A DNA stretch of 63,456 nt from Peptococcaceae bacterium. GTDB taxonomy: Bacteria > Bacillota > Desulfotomaculia > Desulfotomaculales > JACDOK01. Positions 26,042 through 35,825 of this stretch are shown here, piece after piece. The notes beneath the pieces were generated by a model that worked only from the letters and a program-made list of their open reading frames with translations, was not told the DNA's origin and made no database searches. The stretch lies in NCBI GenBank assembly GCA_017656185.1, contig JACDOK010000011.1, positions 1 to 63,456 on the forward strand, read 5' to 3'. The first letter of the stretch is position 1. Each line of letters starts with the position of its first letter. Both the position numbers and the translations under genes were made by a program.

Positions 26042-28375
26042 TTAATCACGATTCCTTAACCCCTGCAAAATTATTTTTTGTTCTACAGACGCCACCAGGC
26101 GGCGGGTATGGGCTACGGTGTCCGGGTTCACGCTAACGCTGTCAATACCATTCCGCACCAGGAATTCCGTAAACTCCGGGTATACCGACGGGCCCTGCCC
26201 GCAAATGGAGACCGTCTTACCGTATTGGTGGGCCACCTCAATCAGATGCTTAATGGCCCGTTTTACGGCTTCGTTGCGCTCGTCAAAATAACCCATACTG
26301 TCAAGGATGCCGGAATCACGATCGGCACCCAAAATCAACTGCGTCAGATCATTGGACCCGATCGAGAAACCGTCAACCAGGGGGCTGAAGGCATCAGCCA
26401 TAAAAATTACAGACGGGACCTCGGCCATCAGCCAAATCTTAAAATCAAGCCCCCGTTTCAAACCCTCTGAGGCCATAATATCTAAAACCTTTTCCACTTC
26501 CCAGGTGGTGCGTACAAAAGGCAGCATCGCCCAAACATTCTTGAGATGATACCTCTCCCGCACCTTCAGCATTGCCCGGCATTCCAGCCGGAACCCTTCT
26601 TCATATTCCGGTGAAATATAGCGGGAGACGCCACGCCAGCCGATCATAGGGTTGTTTTCTACCGGCTCGACTTCTTCGCCGCCCTTCAGACCGCGGAATT
26701 CGTTGGTACGGAAGTCGCTCATGCGCACTACTACAGGACGAGGGTAAACAGCCTGGGCCACCACGGCAATACCCTCCGCCAAACGGTCCACAAACATGGC
26801 TTCCTGGCCGGTACGCAGCAGATACATGGGGTGGGCGCCAATGTGATCGGTAAAAATAAACTCCGTACGCATCAGACCGATACCGTCAAAGGGTAAATCC
26901 TTGTACTTCCCGACCACATCCGGTTGGCCCAGGTTCATATAGATCCTGGTTGCCGTTATCGGCGCCATTTCCTTTAAAAGCACATTTGCGGCAGCCAATT
27001 CGCCATCGCTTTTATCCTTTACCTGCTCGCGTGTTTCCTCAACTCGCCCTTTGTAAATTACCCCGCGGGTGGCATCCACGGTAACTTCCATACCCTCTTG
27101 TAATACCCGGGTGGCATCCTTGGCACCCACGATGCAGGGTACGCCCAGTTCACGGGAGACAATGGCCGCGTGACAGGTGCGCCCGCCTTCATCGGTTACA
27201 ATACCGGCAGCCTTTTTCATGGCAGGTACCATATCAGGATTGGTCATTACCGTAACCAGGATGTCGCCTTCATAGACCTGGTTGATATCATTGAGAGTCT
27301 GCACCACTCTTACCGGGCCGTAGGCAATACCGGGAGACGCTCCTAAACCACGCGCCAAGACAACCCGCTCATTCTCATTATTTTCCGGCTGTAAAGTGGT
27401 GATGGGACGGGCCTGCAGTATATAGAAGAGCCCGTCTTGAGCGTCCCATGCCCATTCAATGTCCTGGGGATGGCCGTAATGCTCCTCCAAGGCGACGCAG
27501 AGCCGGGCCAGCTCGAGAATCTCCTCTTCTTCGAGACATGAACGGGATACATACTCGGGACCAAGATATTCAGCCACCGGAACCTTCAGCGTCCCCTCAC
27601 CCTGGTTGGTATCATTAACGATCATGAAAGTCTTGTCGTTTACAGTCCGTTCTAAAATCGTCCAATCCCGCTTGTTCACGATATACTCGTCAGGCGTCAC
27701 GGCACCTGAGACCACAGCCTCGCCAAGGCCCCAGCTGGCATTGATCATAAGCTCACTGCGGTTTTGCGATATGGGATTAACGGTAAAGACCACCCCGGAA
27801 CGGGCCGCGTTGATCAGCTTCTGCACCACCGCCGAAAGGTAAACGGTAAAATGGTCGAACCCTTTACTTTGGCGGTAATAAGTAGCCCTTGCCGTCCACA
27901 GCGACGCCCAGCATTTCCGCACGTGGTTGACCACGCTCGCAGCCCCGACTACATTAAGGTAAGTATCCTGCTGCCCGGCAAAAGAAGCTTCGGGCAGGTC
28001 TTCCGCCGTGGCCGAGCTCCGCACGGCGACCACCGGAGGGGTATCGTCTTTTACCATTTCCTCGTAAGCCCTGATAATTTCGTCTTCAATTTCGGGCGGG
28101 ACCGCTGTCCCCTTAATCATTTCCCGAATACGTGCCGTGTTAAGGCTCAGTTCTTCAACATTGTTGATATCTGTCTGGTTAATCAGTTCTTGAATTTTAG
28201 CCTGTAAACCAGTACGTTCGATAAAATACTTATAGGCTTGAGCCGTCACGCAGAAGCCGGGAGGAACCCGAATCCCCGCGCGGGTAAGTTCCCCCAGGTT
28301 GGCTCCTTTACCGCCAACCAACGCGATATCGTCTTTGGTCAGCTCTTCAAACCATTTTATAAAACGATAACCCAT
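26042..28375 (-). CDS. ppsA: Phosphoenolpyruvate synthase
   Basis: A 777-residue enzyme converting pyruvate and ATP to PEP, AMP and phosphate, the entry step of gluconeogenesis. The N-terminal ATP-grasp domain contains LVGGKGANLGEL and VAVRSSATAEDLPEASFAGQQ. The swivelling phosphohistidine domain has GGRTCHAAIVSRELGVP with catalytic His402, preceded by Thr400, which is the residue targeted by PpsR-type regulators. The C-terminal TIM barrel has GSNDLTQL and ends with the catalytic Cys in VSICGQGPS. Length fits PpsA rather than the longer PPDK. The regulator gene ppsR lies directly upstream. Confidence 0.93.
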   Translation of the reverse strand: MGYRFIKWFEELTKDDIALVGGKGANLGELTRAGIRVPPGFCVTAQAYKYFIERTGLQAKIQELINQTDINNVEELSLNTARIREMIKGTAVPPEIEDEIIRAYEEMVKDDTPPVVAVRSSATAEDLPEASFAGQQDTYLNVVGAASVVNHVRKCWASLWTARATYYRQSKGFDHFTVYLSAVVQKLINAARSGVVFTVNPISQNRSELMINASWGLGEAVVSGAVTPDEYIVNKRDWTILERTVNDKTFMIVNDTNQGEGTLKVPVAEYLGPEYVSRSCLEEEEILELARLCVALEEHYGHPQDIEWAWDAQDGLFYILQARPITTLQPENNENERVVLARGLGASPGIAYGPVRVVQTLNDINQVYEGDILVTVMTNPDMVPAMKKAAGIVTDEGGRTCHAAIVSRELGVPCIVGAKDATRVLQEGMEVTVDATRGVIYKGRVEETREQVKDKSDGELAAANVLLKEMAPITATRIYMNLGQPDVVGKYKDLPFDGIGLMRTEFIFTDHIGAHPMYLLRTGQEAMFVDRLAEGIAVVAQAVYPRPVVVRMSDFRTNEFRGLKGGEEVEPVENNPMIGWRGVSRYISPEYEEGFRLECRAMLKVRERYHLKNVWAMLPFVRTTWEVEKVLDIMASEGLKRGLDFKIWLMAEVPSVIFMADAFSPLVDGFSIGSNDLTQLILGADRDSGILDSMGYFDERNEAVKRAIKHLIEVAHQYGKTVSICGQGPSVYPEFTEFLVRNGIDSVSVNPDTVAHTRRLVASVEQKIILQGLRNRD

Positions 28376-28446
28376 TCCTACTGCCTCCTTAAATTAAATA
28401 CTACATCTATAAATACTACCAGGGTTGTTCTTAACGGCTTCCGCGC

Positions 28447-29301
28447 CTATTTGGAGTCACCGTCTTTTTGATTCACATTAGCCTTGCGATAAAGGTCAAA
28501 AACCAAACCGGCCGTTTCCTCAACAGCCTTGCTGGTCACGTCCACGACGTGACAACCGGTGCGCCGGTAAATGTCGTGGGCATAGGCCAGCTCTTTATCG
28601 ACACGCTCTCTCTTGGCGTAATCGGCATTATCAGGAAGCCCGAGAGAACGCAGGCGTTCCTTGCGAATGGTAACCAGCTGTTCCGGGTCAATGGTGAGGC
28701 CGATGATGCGGTAAGGCTCAATTTGAAACAACTCTTCCGGAGGCATTACTTCGGGTACTAACGGGATATTGGCCGCCTTAATCCTCTTATGAGCCAAGTA
28801 CATACACAGCGGCGTCTTTCCGGTACGTGACACCCCCAGTACTACCAAGTCGGCCAGGATAATGCCGCGGGGATCCTTACCGTCGTCATATTTAACGGCA
28901 AATTCAATAGCCTCTACACGGCGGAAGTATTCCTCGTCCACCCGCCGCATCAATCCCGGCTCTAAACGCGGCGTGTAGGACAACACCTGCGACAGGGACT
29001 TAATAACCGGTCCCATAATGTCAACTACCGGAACACCCCTCCGCCCGGCCTCCTCTTCCAATGCTTCTTTCAGCCCCGGCAGCACCAGGGTGAAAATAAT
29101 AATACTGGGATAACCGCTGGCTTCCTCGACGATTTCCGGTATCTCCTCCGGGTGGGTTACGTAAGGCACCCGCCTGATTTCCACGTGACCATGGTTAAAT
29201 TGGCTAGCCGCCGCTCGCGCCACCAATTCGGCGGTTTCCCCTATCGAATCGGAAACAATATATATTACCGGACGTTGTGGTTCTGTCCCAGAAATGATCA
29301 C
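28447..29301 (-). CDS. ppsR: PEP synthase regulatory kinase/pyrophosphorylase (DUF299)
   Basis: A 284-residue bifunctional serine/threonine kinase and phosphorylase that inactivates and reactivates PEP synthase or PPDK by acting on a Thr beside the catalytic His. The family opening YIVSDSIGETAELVARAAASQF and the nucleotide-binding loop LGVSRTGKTPLCMYLA near residues 150-165 are intact. It corresponds to B. subtilis YqfL. It sits between ccpN (8 bp gap) and ppsA, so transcriptional and post-translational control of gluconeogenesis appear to be encoded together. Confidence 0.93.
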   Translation of the reverse strand: MIISGTEPQRPVIYIVSDSIGETAELVARAAASQFNHGHVEIRRVPYVTHPEEIPEIVEEASGYPSIIIFTLVLPGLKEALEEEAGRRGVPVVDIMGPVIKSLSQVLSYTPRLEPGLMRRVDEEYFRRVEAIEFAVKYDDGKDPRGIILADLVVLGVSRTGKTPLCMYLAHKRIKAANIPLVPEVMPPEELFQIEPYRIIGLTIDPEQLVTIRKERLRSLGLPDNADYAKRERVDKELAYAHDIYRRTGCHVVDVTSKAVEETAGLVFDLYRKANVNQKDGDSK

Positions 29302-29309
29302 CGCCTCCT

Positions 29310-29957
29310 TTACTCCCCTTCCCCTAATTCCACAAACAGCCGGGTCACGTTACTCTTACTCAAACGACCCACCACTTCGTAGGCCTCACTTTTATTCGGC
29401 GCCTTAACTCTGCGCACAACGGGAAGGGCATCCACCTCGTGGGTAACCAGTTTATGAGCAGCCTGCCACACAGTTTCGTGCGGTTCCGTCATGACAACGT
29501 TTGGCATCCTGGTCATAATAATACCTATGGGAACTTCGTGCAGGTTTTGCGTTCCAAGAGCAAGTTTCAATAAATCTTTACGGGATACAACACCCTGCAA
29601 GTACCCTTCTTCATCGACCACAAACAGAGTGCCGCAATCTTCCATGAACATGTTAATTACGGCATCGTGAGCCGAGGTATTCTCACGGACTACCACAGGA
29701 CGCGATTTAATGTCGCCCACCGTCACTTTACGAAGTTTCTGGGCCACAATACGGTTGGGCGATTTCCCGCTGTAAAAGTAGCCCACACGAGGGCGGGCTT
29801 CCAACAAACCGGCCATAGTGAGGATCGCCAGGTCCGGGCGGAGCGTGGCCCTGGTCAGGGAAAGGCGTTCGGCTATGTGCTCACTGGTAATAGGGCCTGA
29901 CTCTTTAACAATTCGCAAGATTTCTTCCTGCCGCTTGGTTAACTCCAATATCACCAC
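29310..29957 (-). CDS. ccpN: CcpN-type regulator: HTH plus two CBS domains
   Basis: A 215-residue transcription factor with an N-terminal winged HTH (residues 4-60, ILRIVKESGPITSEHIAERLSLTRATLRPDLAILTMAG) and a pair of CBS domains (about 75-205) that in B. subtilis CcpN bind ADP/ATP and related ligands. CcpN represses gluconeogenic genes on glycolytic carbon sources. The position before ppsR matches B. subtilis. An inverted repeat CGGAGCA/TGCTCCG (29963-29969 with 29986-29992) lies just before the gene and is a possible autoregulatory site. Confidence 0.9.
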   Translation of the reverse strand: MVILELTKRQEEILRIVKESGPITSEHIAERLSLTRATLRPDLAILTMAGLLEARPRVGYFYSGKSPNRIVAQKLRKVTVGDIKSRPVVVRENTSAHDAVINMFMEDCGTLFVVDEEGYLQGVVSRKDLLKLALGTQNLHEVPIGIIMTRMPNVVMTEPHETVWQAAHKLVTHEVDALPVVRRVKAPNKSEAYEVVGRLSKSNVTRLFVELGEGE

Positions 29958-30063
29958 TCCTTCGGAGCATTTATGCCATACTAATTGCTCCGATACGGGA
30001 AAATGTATGTATTATACTCTACTATCTTATGAGCCATTTCCCTGCCAAAGAAGTAAAAATATT

Positions 30064-32142
30064 TTACGAAACAACTAAACGGGATAGGTCGGCCACCTGC
30101 TTGACAAGACTGGAAATCTGATATAACAGCGCCAGGCGGTTGTTCCTGACGCGCTCGTCATCAGCCATAACCATAACATCATCGAAGAAACGGTCGATGT
30201 GAGGCCGCAGTTCTCCCATAACGGCCAGTGCTTCCAAGTAGCTCCGGTCATTCTTCAGCACTGGTTCCACCCGCTGTTTGAGGTCCTGTAAAGCGTTATA
30301 CAACAAAACTTCACTTTCGTCCTCCAGGTAAGCGCGGCGTACTTCACCGGTAACGGCTTTTTGAGCAAGGTTGTTGGCACGTGTAAAAGCCGTATACAGG
30401 TCCTCAAAGCCGGGAGAACCTCTGAACCGGGCCAGGGCCTGCCCCCGGGCCCAAGCATCGGGCACGTCCTGGAAGCCTACCGCCAATACCGCATCTATAA
30501 CGTCATGGGAAAGGCCCCGCTCGGCGAACAAACCGCGCAAACGCTGTTTGAAGAAAGCCGAAATGTTTGTGGTTACTTCAGTCAACCCCACCGGCAAGCG
30601 GCCCTGGTATTGTTCATAAGCACGGGCCACCATTTCATCCAGGGGAAGATGTAAATCGTGGGCCATCAAAATATGGCATACGCCCAAAGCCTGGCGGCGA
30701 AGGGCATAAGGGTCCTGAGACCCGGTAGGCTGAATACCCAGACCGAAAAACCCGACCAGGTTATCCCATCTTTCGGCAAGACTCAGGACGATACCGGGAG
30801 CGCTGGCCGGGAGTTCATCACCGGCAAAACGCGGCAGATAATGCTCGAAAATGGCGCGGGCCACTCCCTCTTCCTCCCCGGTACGCCGCGCGTATTCGGC
30901 ACCCATAACGCCCTGCAGTTCCGGAAACTCATAAACCATATCGGTAACCAGGTCGGCTTTACAAAGCTCGGCAGCCCTTAAGGCGTGCTGCCTGGCTTCC
31001 GGTGACAGGTCCAAGGCCTCGGCCAAGCAGCCGGCCACTGCTTTCAAGCGCTGTATCTTGTCGTAAATCGTACCCAGTTCTTCATGGAAAACCACTTTTT
31101 TCAACTCATCAACACGCGACGCCAGCGGCTTGGCCAGGTCTTCTTTCCAGAAAAACTCGGCATCAGCCAAGCGCGCGTTAAGCACCTTTTCATTGCCGGC
31201 CCGTATGGTAGCCAGGTGTTCCGCCGTTCCGTTGTGCACGGCAATAAAGTTGGGTAACAGGCGGCCCTCCACATCGTAAACGGGAAAATAACGCTGGTGT
31301 TCGCGCATCGAAGTCACCAATACCTCCGCCGGAACGGCCAGATACTTGGCGGGAAAACTCCCGCAAAAAGCAGTGGGGTATTCCAGGAGATTAACTACTT
31401 CTTCCAGTAATTCTTCGTCCTTTCGTACCTGCCCGCCAACCGTTTGGGCGGTTTCCTGCACCTGCTGCCATACTTTTTGGTACCGTTCCTGCGGGTCGGC
31501 CAGTACGTAATGTTCCCGCAGCAAGTCTATATAATCGCGCGGGCTTTGGATCTTCAGTTTACCGCGCGAAAGGAAACGATGCCCAAAAGTATACGGCCCG
31601 CTTTCCACCCCGGCCAGGCTGAAAGGAATTACCTCGCCGTCAAAAAGGGCGACCAACCACCTGATGGGGCGGGCGAACTTAAGGTCATAGTCTCCCCACC
31701 GCATCGGTTTGGGGAAAGGCAGAGATGTAATAAGCCTGGGGGCCAACTCGCGCAGGATCTCGGATGTGGGACGTCCCGGTTCTTTCTTAACGGCAAAGAC
31801 ATACTCGATCTTGCCCACTACCCGGGAAACCAAATCTTCTACCGCCACCCCCTTGCTGCGTGCAAACCCGATAGCCGCCTTGGTGGGGTTGCCGTCAACA
31901 TCAAAGGCTGCTTTCTTCGGAGGCCCCTTTATTTCCTGCACCAGCGGTTCCTGCTCTTCGGACAGTCCCTCGACATAAAGGGCCAGGCGTCGAGGGGTTC
32001 CATAGGACTTCAGGGTACGGTAAGACAAGCGATATTCTTCCAATAAGTCACGCCCGATTTGTACCAGGTTATCGAGGCCGCCCGGCAGAAAACGGGCGGG
32101 CATTTCTTCAACACCGATTTCAAGCAGAAAGTCCTTAGCCAC
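30064..32142 (-). CDS. glyS: Glycyl-tRNA synthetase beta subunit
   Basis: A 692-residue tRNA-recognition subunit of the bacterial alpha2-beta2 glycyl-tRNA synthetase. The opening [19 protein letters not shown] is diagnostic, with further family blocks [19 protein letters not shown] and [11 protein letters not shown], and a C-terminal anticodon-binding DALR-like domain. The frame starts at a GTG at 32154, but the GTG at 32142 has SD AAAGGTGG at good spacing and matches the family N-terminus. It overlaps the glyQ end by 8 bp. Confidence 0.95.
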   Translation of the reverse strand: MAKDFLLEIGVEEMPARFLPGGLDNLVQIGRDLLEEYRLSYRTLKSYGTPRRLALYVEGLSEEQEPLVQEIKGPPKKAAFDVDGNPTKAAIGFARSKGVAVEDLVSRVVGKIEYVFAVKKEPGRPTSEILRELAPRLITSLPFPKPMRWGDYDLKFARPIRWLVALFDGEVIPFSLAGVESGPYTFGHRFLSRGKLKIQSPRDYIDLLREHYVLADPQERYQKVWQQVQETAQTVGGQVRKDEELLEEVVNLLEYPTAFCGSFPAKYLAVPAEVLVTSMREHQRYFPVYDVEGRLLPNFIAVHNGTAEHLATIRAGNEKVLNARLADAEFFWKEDLAKPLASRVDELKKVVFHEELGTIYDKIQRLKAVAGCLAEALDLSPEARQHALRAAELCKADLVTDMVYEFPELQGVMGAEYARRTGEEEGVARAIFEHYLPRFAGDELPASAPGIVLSLAERWDNLVGFFGLGIQPTGSQDPYALRRQALGVCHILMAHDLHLPLDEMVARAYEQYQGRLPVGLTEVTTNISAFFKQRLRGLFAERGLSHDVIDAVLAVGFQDVPDAWARGQALARFRGSPGFEDLYTAFTRANNLAQKAVTGEVRRAYLEDESEVLLYNALQDLKQRVEPVLKNDRSYLEALAVMGELRPHIDRFFDDVMVMADDERVRNNRLALLYQISSLVKQVADLSRLVVS

Positions 32143-33019
32143 GAGCCCGACCACCTTTCAGCAAAGGATAGCCCATCTCTTTCCGCTGCTTGACATAAGC
32201 GTGGGCGCAAACACGTGCCAGAGCCCTGACGCGCGCGATGTATCCCGTACGCTCGGTAACGCTTACCGCGTTGCGGGCATCAAGCAGGTTGAACGTGTGG
32301 GAACACTTCAACACATAGTCATATGCGGGGAGCACCAGCCCTTTTTCGATAATCCGCTGGGCTTCTTTTTCATACATATCAAAAAGGTCAAACAAAAGGT
32401 CCGTATCGGCGTCTTCAAAATTGTAATGTGAGTACTCGACCTCGCCCCGGTGATGAACATCACCATAGGTAATATTATTGTTCCAAATAATGTCAAAGAC
32501 GCTGTCCTTGCCCTGCAAGTAAAGAGCCAGGCGCTCCAAGCCGTAGGTAATTTCTACAGACACGGGGCGGCAGTCAATACCGCCGCACTGCTGGAAATAG
32601 GTAAACTGTGTGATTTCCATACCGTCCAACCACACTTCCCATCCCAGTCCCCAAGCGCCCAGGGTAGGTGACTCCCAATTGTCCTCCACAAACCGCACGT
32701 CATGCTCGGCGGGTTCGATACCGATGGCTTTAAGACTGTCCAGGTAAAGATCAATAACATCGTCCGGAGACGGTTTAAGAATGACTTGATACTGGTAGTA
32801 GTGCTGCAAACGGTTGGGATTTTCACCGTAGCGGCCGTCGGTGGGGCGCCGGGACGGTTCGACGTAGGCTACATTCCATGGTTCGGGTCCCAGGGCCCGG
32901 AAAAAAGTAGCCGGGTTCATCGTACCAGCCCCTTTTTCCACGTCGTAGGGCTGCTGGATAATACAGCCTCGATCGCCCCAATACTTACTGAGGGTATGAA
33001 TGAGTTCCTGAAAATTCAG
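32135..33019 (-). CDS. glyQ: Glycyl-tRNA synthetase alpha subunit, apparent CTG start
   Basis: A 294-residue catalytic subunit. The first in-frame ATG, GTG or TTG would be the GTG at 32941, giving 268 residues and losing the conserved N-terminus. Upstream, the same frame reads [19 protein letters not shown] followed by [17 protein letters not shown], which matches the family start MNxQ...YW...GC. The codon at the family start is CTG (33017-33019), with AGAGGTG 7 nt upstream and an in-frame TGA 9 nt upstream. I therefore infer initiation at CTG. Other conserved blocks include [16 protein letters not shown] and [10 protein letters not shown]. The operon continues into glyS. Confidence 0.9.
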   Translation of the reverse strand: MNFQELIHTLSKYWGDRGCIIQQPYDVEKGAGTMNPATFFRALGPEPWNVAYVEPSRRPTDGRYGENPNRLQHYYQYQVILKPSPDDVIDLYLDSLKAIGIEPAEHDVRFVEDNWESPTLGAWGLGWEVWLDGMEITQFTYFQQCGGIDCRPVSVEITYGLERLALYLQGKDSVFDIIWNNNITYGDVHHRGEVEYSHYNFEDADTDLLFDLFDMYEKEAQRIIEKGLVLPAYDYVLKCSHTFNLLDARNAVSVTERTGYIARVRALARVCAHAYVKQRKEMGYPLLKGGRARG

Positions 33020-33049
33020 CGATAATCACCTCTTTAAACATGATTTAAA

Positions 33050-33096
33050 GTTAAAACCTCCCGTCCCGGTATACACCCAAGAAAACGGGAGGTTTT
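33050..33096 (-). terminator. Hairpin between the DUF4342 gene and glyQ
   Basis: An 11-bp perfect stem (33053-33063 with 33086-33096) with a 22-nt loop, ending in TTTT and then AACTTT on the minus strand. It begins 28 bp after the DUF4342 stop. It may terminate that gene or modulate entry into glyQS. No T-box (TGGN bulge, AGGGTGG block) is present. Confidence 0.6.
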
Positions 33097-33124
33097 GCGG
33101 CGCGTCCAAAATAAGTACTGCAGG

Positions 33125-33508
33125 TTATTGCTGTGACGGCTCGGGATCTTCTGCGGACAGCTCAAATTCCAAGGTGTAATTCTTGGACATAGCGGTAAGT
33201 AAACCTACAACACCCAGCACGGCCACCTCCGCCGAGGCCAGGGCTCCTAAAACACCCACCGCTCCGACGGCCGCAGGCAACTCAAATACGGTACGATCTC
33301 CCTTTTTAATCTTAATGCGGCCGCGGCCTCCCCGGCGCACCCATTCCCGGATTTTGGTCATTATTTCCTCGCCACTACGCCGCTGTTCTTCCAACCGGAT
33401 TAAAGCCTCCACCACGTCTCCATTGGCGGCATCCAGAGCTTCTTTGGCTTCGCGATAGCTCACACCGAGGCGGGCGCGCAATAAATCAATTTTTTCGATA
33501 TCAGTCAC
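33125..33508 (-). CDS. DUF4342 protein with UBA-like N-terminus
   Basis: A 127-residue protein of unknown function. Residues 1-42 form a UBA/TS-N-like three-helix domain (VSYREAKEALDAANGDVVEALIRLEE), as in elongation factor Ts. Residues 65-110 match DUF4342: a basic strand (RGRIKIKKGDRTVFELP) and a glycine/alanine/valine-rich membrane-like segment. It may bind ribosomes or nascent chains through the UBA-like domain, but that is speculative. It lies between recO and glyQ and is followed by a hairpin. Confidence 0.7.
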   Translation of the reverse strand: MTDIEKIDLLRARLGVSYREAKEALDAANGDVVEALIRLEEQRRSGEEIMTKIREWVRRGGRGRIKIKKGDRTVFELPAAVGAVGVLGALASAEVAVLGVVGLLTAMSKNYTLEFELSAEDPEPSQQ

Positions 33509-33538
33509 CCTTAACCCTCCTCATTCCATCTTTATTCT

Positions 33539-34288
33539 TTATATTTCCCCCAATTTTTGTAGAAATGCTAATGCCTTGGGCTTGCGTTCCAAATAATAGC
33601 AGATACAGGCATTGAGGAGGGTATTTAGTTCCTGCCTTGTTTCGGCACCGGCAGCCAGCGCGTGCACGCGTTCCAAAGGCCAGTCAAACAGCCTCTCCAG
33701 CAGGCGTACCGTGCCCATACGGCACGGGATACCGTCAGGATCCTTCTTACGGCACGTGGGACAGAGCAGGCCACCCTCCCGGGGACTTATCACCACTTGC
33801 GAACCACCCGGGTCTTTCCGGCAGATTACACAGTCGTCCAGGTGCAGTTGATACCCGACCCGGTTTAAAACGCGGGCTTCAAAAGCCCGCAAAAGCAACT
33901 CCCGGTTCTTAGTTTTGGGTATTTCGTCCAATGCCTGACAGAGAAGTTTAAAAAGTTCCCGGTCAGGTTCTTCGTCAGGAGTTACAAGTTCAATTAATTC
34001 ACATATATAGCTGGCACAGGTTATAGTAACAAGGTTGGATTGCAATCCTTCCGTACGCCGGATTTCTTCACACTGGCGCACCACATCGAGGTCACGTCCC
34101 CGAGCCATTAAAAAACGGGAGTAGCTGAAAGGCTGGGCCGCTCCGCGTTTGCGGCTGCCGGGTTTGGCAATACCGTAAGCCACCGCCCGTACCTTACCCT
34201 GGTCCCGTGTATAAATGGTGAGTACCTTATCGGCCTCACGCATTACCCTGGACCTTAAAACAATACCCTCGGTACGGTAAAGCTTCAT
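33539..34288 (-). CDS. recO: DNA repair protein RecO
   Basis: A 249-residue recombination mediator that helps load RecA on SSB-coated DNA with RecF and RecR. The N-terminal OB-fold contains TEGIVLRSRVMREADKVLTIYTRDQGKVRAVAYG. The C-terminal helical domain contains a zinc site with the pairs CVIC and CPTC (about residues 148-177). recO next to glyQS is conserved in Firmicutes. The start ATG at 34288 is 21 bp after mgtE. Confidence 0.93.
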   Translation of the reverse strand: MKLYRTEGIVLRSRVMREADKVLTIYTRDQGKVRAVAYGIAKPGSRKRGAAQPFSYSRFLMARGRDLDVVRQCEEIRRTEGLQSNLVTITCASYICELIELVTPDEEPDRELFKLLCQALDEIPKTKNRELLLRAFEARVLNRVGYQLHLDDCVICRKDPGGSQVVISPREGGLLCPTCRKKDPDGIPCRMGTVRLLERLFDWPLERVHALAAGAETRQELNTLLNACICYYLERKPKALAFLQKLGEI

Positions 34289-34309
34289 TGCCCGCCCGTC
34301 CTTCCTAAT

Positions 34310-35665
34310 TCAAAACCCCAAGCCAAACCAGATTGCGGAGGCCATACCAAAGTAAATAAGCATGCTGGTCGCATCCATAAGCGTGGTAATAAAAGGACCG
34401 GAAGCGAGCGCCGGGTCCACCCCTATGCGGCTGATAAAGAAAGGAAAGAGGCTTCCTAAAACAGTAGCCACGAGCATGCTGGCAGCCAGGGAGATCCCAA
34501 CAACCAAACCAAGGATAAAGTTATCCTGCCAAATAATAGCCACAGTCGCGAGCACCAGTCCGCTGATGATACCTACCAGCAAGCCTACCCGTGCTTCCTT
34601 TAAAATAATATAAAAGCCATGCTTGGGGTTTACTTCCCCGGTTCCCAATCCCCGCACCACTACCGCCAGCGTCTGCGTGGCCACGTTACCCGGCCCCCCG
34701 GCTATCACAGGCATAAAGAAGGCCAGAGCGGTCACGGCCTGTAACGTACCCTCGAACAACTGGATGACACTGCCGGCCAGAAGTGAACCGAAAAGAAGGG
34801 TAATTAGCCAGGGTAAGCGGCGCCCGGCGCGCTCAAAGTCACTCAACTCCAAGTACCTGCTTTCTTGCTTTACGTTTGCCAGGCTCAAATAATCCTCGGT
34901 AGCCTCTTCTTCAATAACGTCAAGAACATCGTCAACGGTAACGATACCGACCAGTACCCCGTCGTCATCAACAATCGGTAAAGCCAGGAAGTCATATTTT
35001 GCTACCACCCGGGCCACTTCTTCCTGGTCGGTATGCACATTTAAGCTGATGACCTTGGTACGCATAATATCTTTAATTTGTTTGGAGGGGTCGGCCAAAA
35101 TCAATTCCCGCAGTGAAATAACCCCGACGAGCTGGTTCCGGTCATTCACTACGTATACATAATAAACGGTCTCGGCACCCGGTGCCGTCCTGCGTATATG
35201 TGCAATGGCCTCTTCCGCCGTCATTTCTTTATTGATAAAGACAAACTCGGTGGTCATAATGCCACCGGCGGTATCAGGCTCGTACTCCAAAAGCTCCTGG
35301 ACATCCTCGGCATCCTGCGAGGGCATCATGCCGAGGTACTTGGCTTTGGTCTCTTCATCGAGTTCACCGATCAAGTCGGCGGCATCATCGCTTGACATCT
35401 CCTGGAGAATAAGCGCCGTGCGGTGAACGCCCAAGCCTTCCAGCAATGAGGCCACCTGACTCCGGTCCAATTCATAAAGAACCTGAGCCGCAACATTATA
35501 ATCTACGTGAGAAAGAATCGCGATCTGCTCCGGTAAATCGAACAGGGGAAGAACCTCGGCCAGATCGGCATAATGTGTTTCCTTAAGATAATTAGTGAGG
35601 CCTTTCCTGTCACGTGAGGCTAAAAGGCGGGCAATATTTTCCCGTACTTTTTGGGTTCTCTCCAT
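34310..35665 (-). CDS. mgtE: Magnesium transporter MgtE
   Basis: A 451-residue Mg2+ channel. The N domain (about 1-130) has the superhelical repeats ADLAEVLPLFDLPEQIAIL and HRTALILQEMSSDDAADLIGEL. Two CBS domains follow (about 135-255), forming the cytoplasmic Mg2+ sensor with the plug helix. Five membrane helices fill 280-451, including the pore region MPVIAGGPGNVATQTLAVVVRGL. The ATG at 35665 has SD TAGGGGG 8 nt upstream. That SD lies in a structured leader, so translation is probably controlled. Confidence 0.95.
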   Translation of the reverse strand: MERTQKVRENIARLLASRDRKGLTNYLKETHYADLAEVLPLFDLPEQIAILSHVDYNVAAQVLYELDRSQVASLLEGLGVHRTALILQEMSSDDAADLIGELDEETKAKYLGMMPSQDAEDVQELLEYEPDTAGGIMTTEFVFINKEMTAEEAIAHIRRTAPGAETVYYVYVVNDRNQLVGVISLRELILADPSKQIKDIMRTKVISLNVHTDQEEVARVVAKYDFLALPIVDDDGVLVGIVTVDDVLDVIEEEATEDYLSLANVKQESRYLELSDFERAGRRLPWLITLLFGSLLAGSVIQLFEGTLQAVTALAFFMPVIAGGPGNVATQTLAVVVRGLGTGEVNPKHGFYIILKEARVGLLVGIISGLVLATVAIIWQDNFILGLVVGISLAASMLVATVLGSLFPFFISRIGVDPALASGPFITTLMDATSMLIYFGMASAIWFGLGF

Positions 35666-35819
35666 AGTAAATTCCCCCTAAAGGCCTGCGTTTTACCGCT
35701 GGGAAGCATAGGCCTATCATAGTGCCCATCTGTACTACGCTGTTTATTATGCGGTCGCGAGCCACTATCCATAAGCCCACCCCCTCAAGGCGCCTTCAGG
35801 GTATTCCCGGTACGGGACC
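35666..35819 (-). promoter_or_regulatory. Structured mgtE leader RNA with mutually exclusive helices (riboswitch candidate)
   Basis: The minus-strand RNA has a small 5' hairpin (35805-35817), then the segment RC(35792-35801), CCCTGAAGGC. This can pair over 10 bp with RC(35676-35685), GCCTTTAGGG, which contains the mgtE SD. The same segment can instead fold locally with RC(35782-35789), CTTGAGGG. Between them are an inner helix (35771-35777 with 35711-35717, plus 35763-35767 with 35720-35724) and a further hairpin at 35688-35699. I see none of the conserved sequence of the M-box. The rest of 35855-35973 is A+T-rich without a gene. Confidence 0.55.
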
Positions 35820-35825
35820 AAAAAC

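Noticed and set aside
35666-35819. M-box (ykoK) Mg2+ riboswitch
   Set aside because: The conserved M-box sequences are not visible, so I list the leader only as an unassigned candidate.
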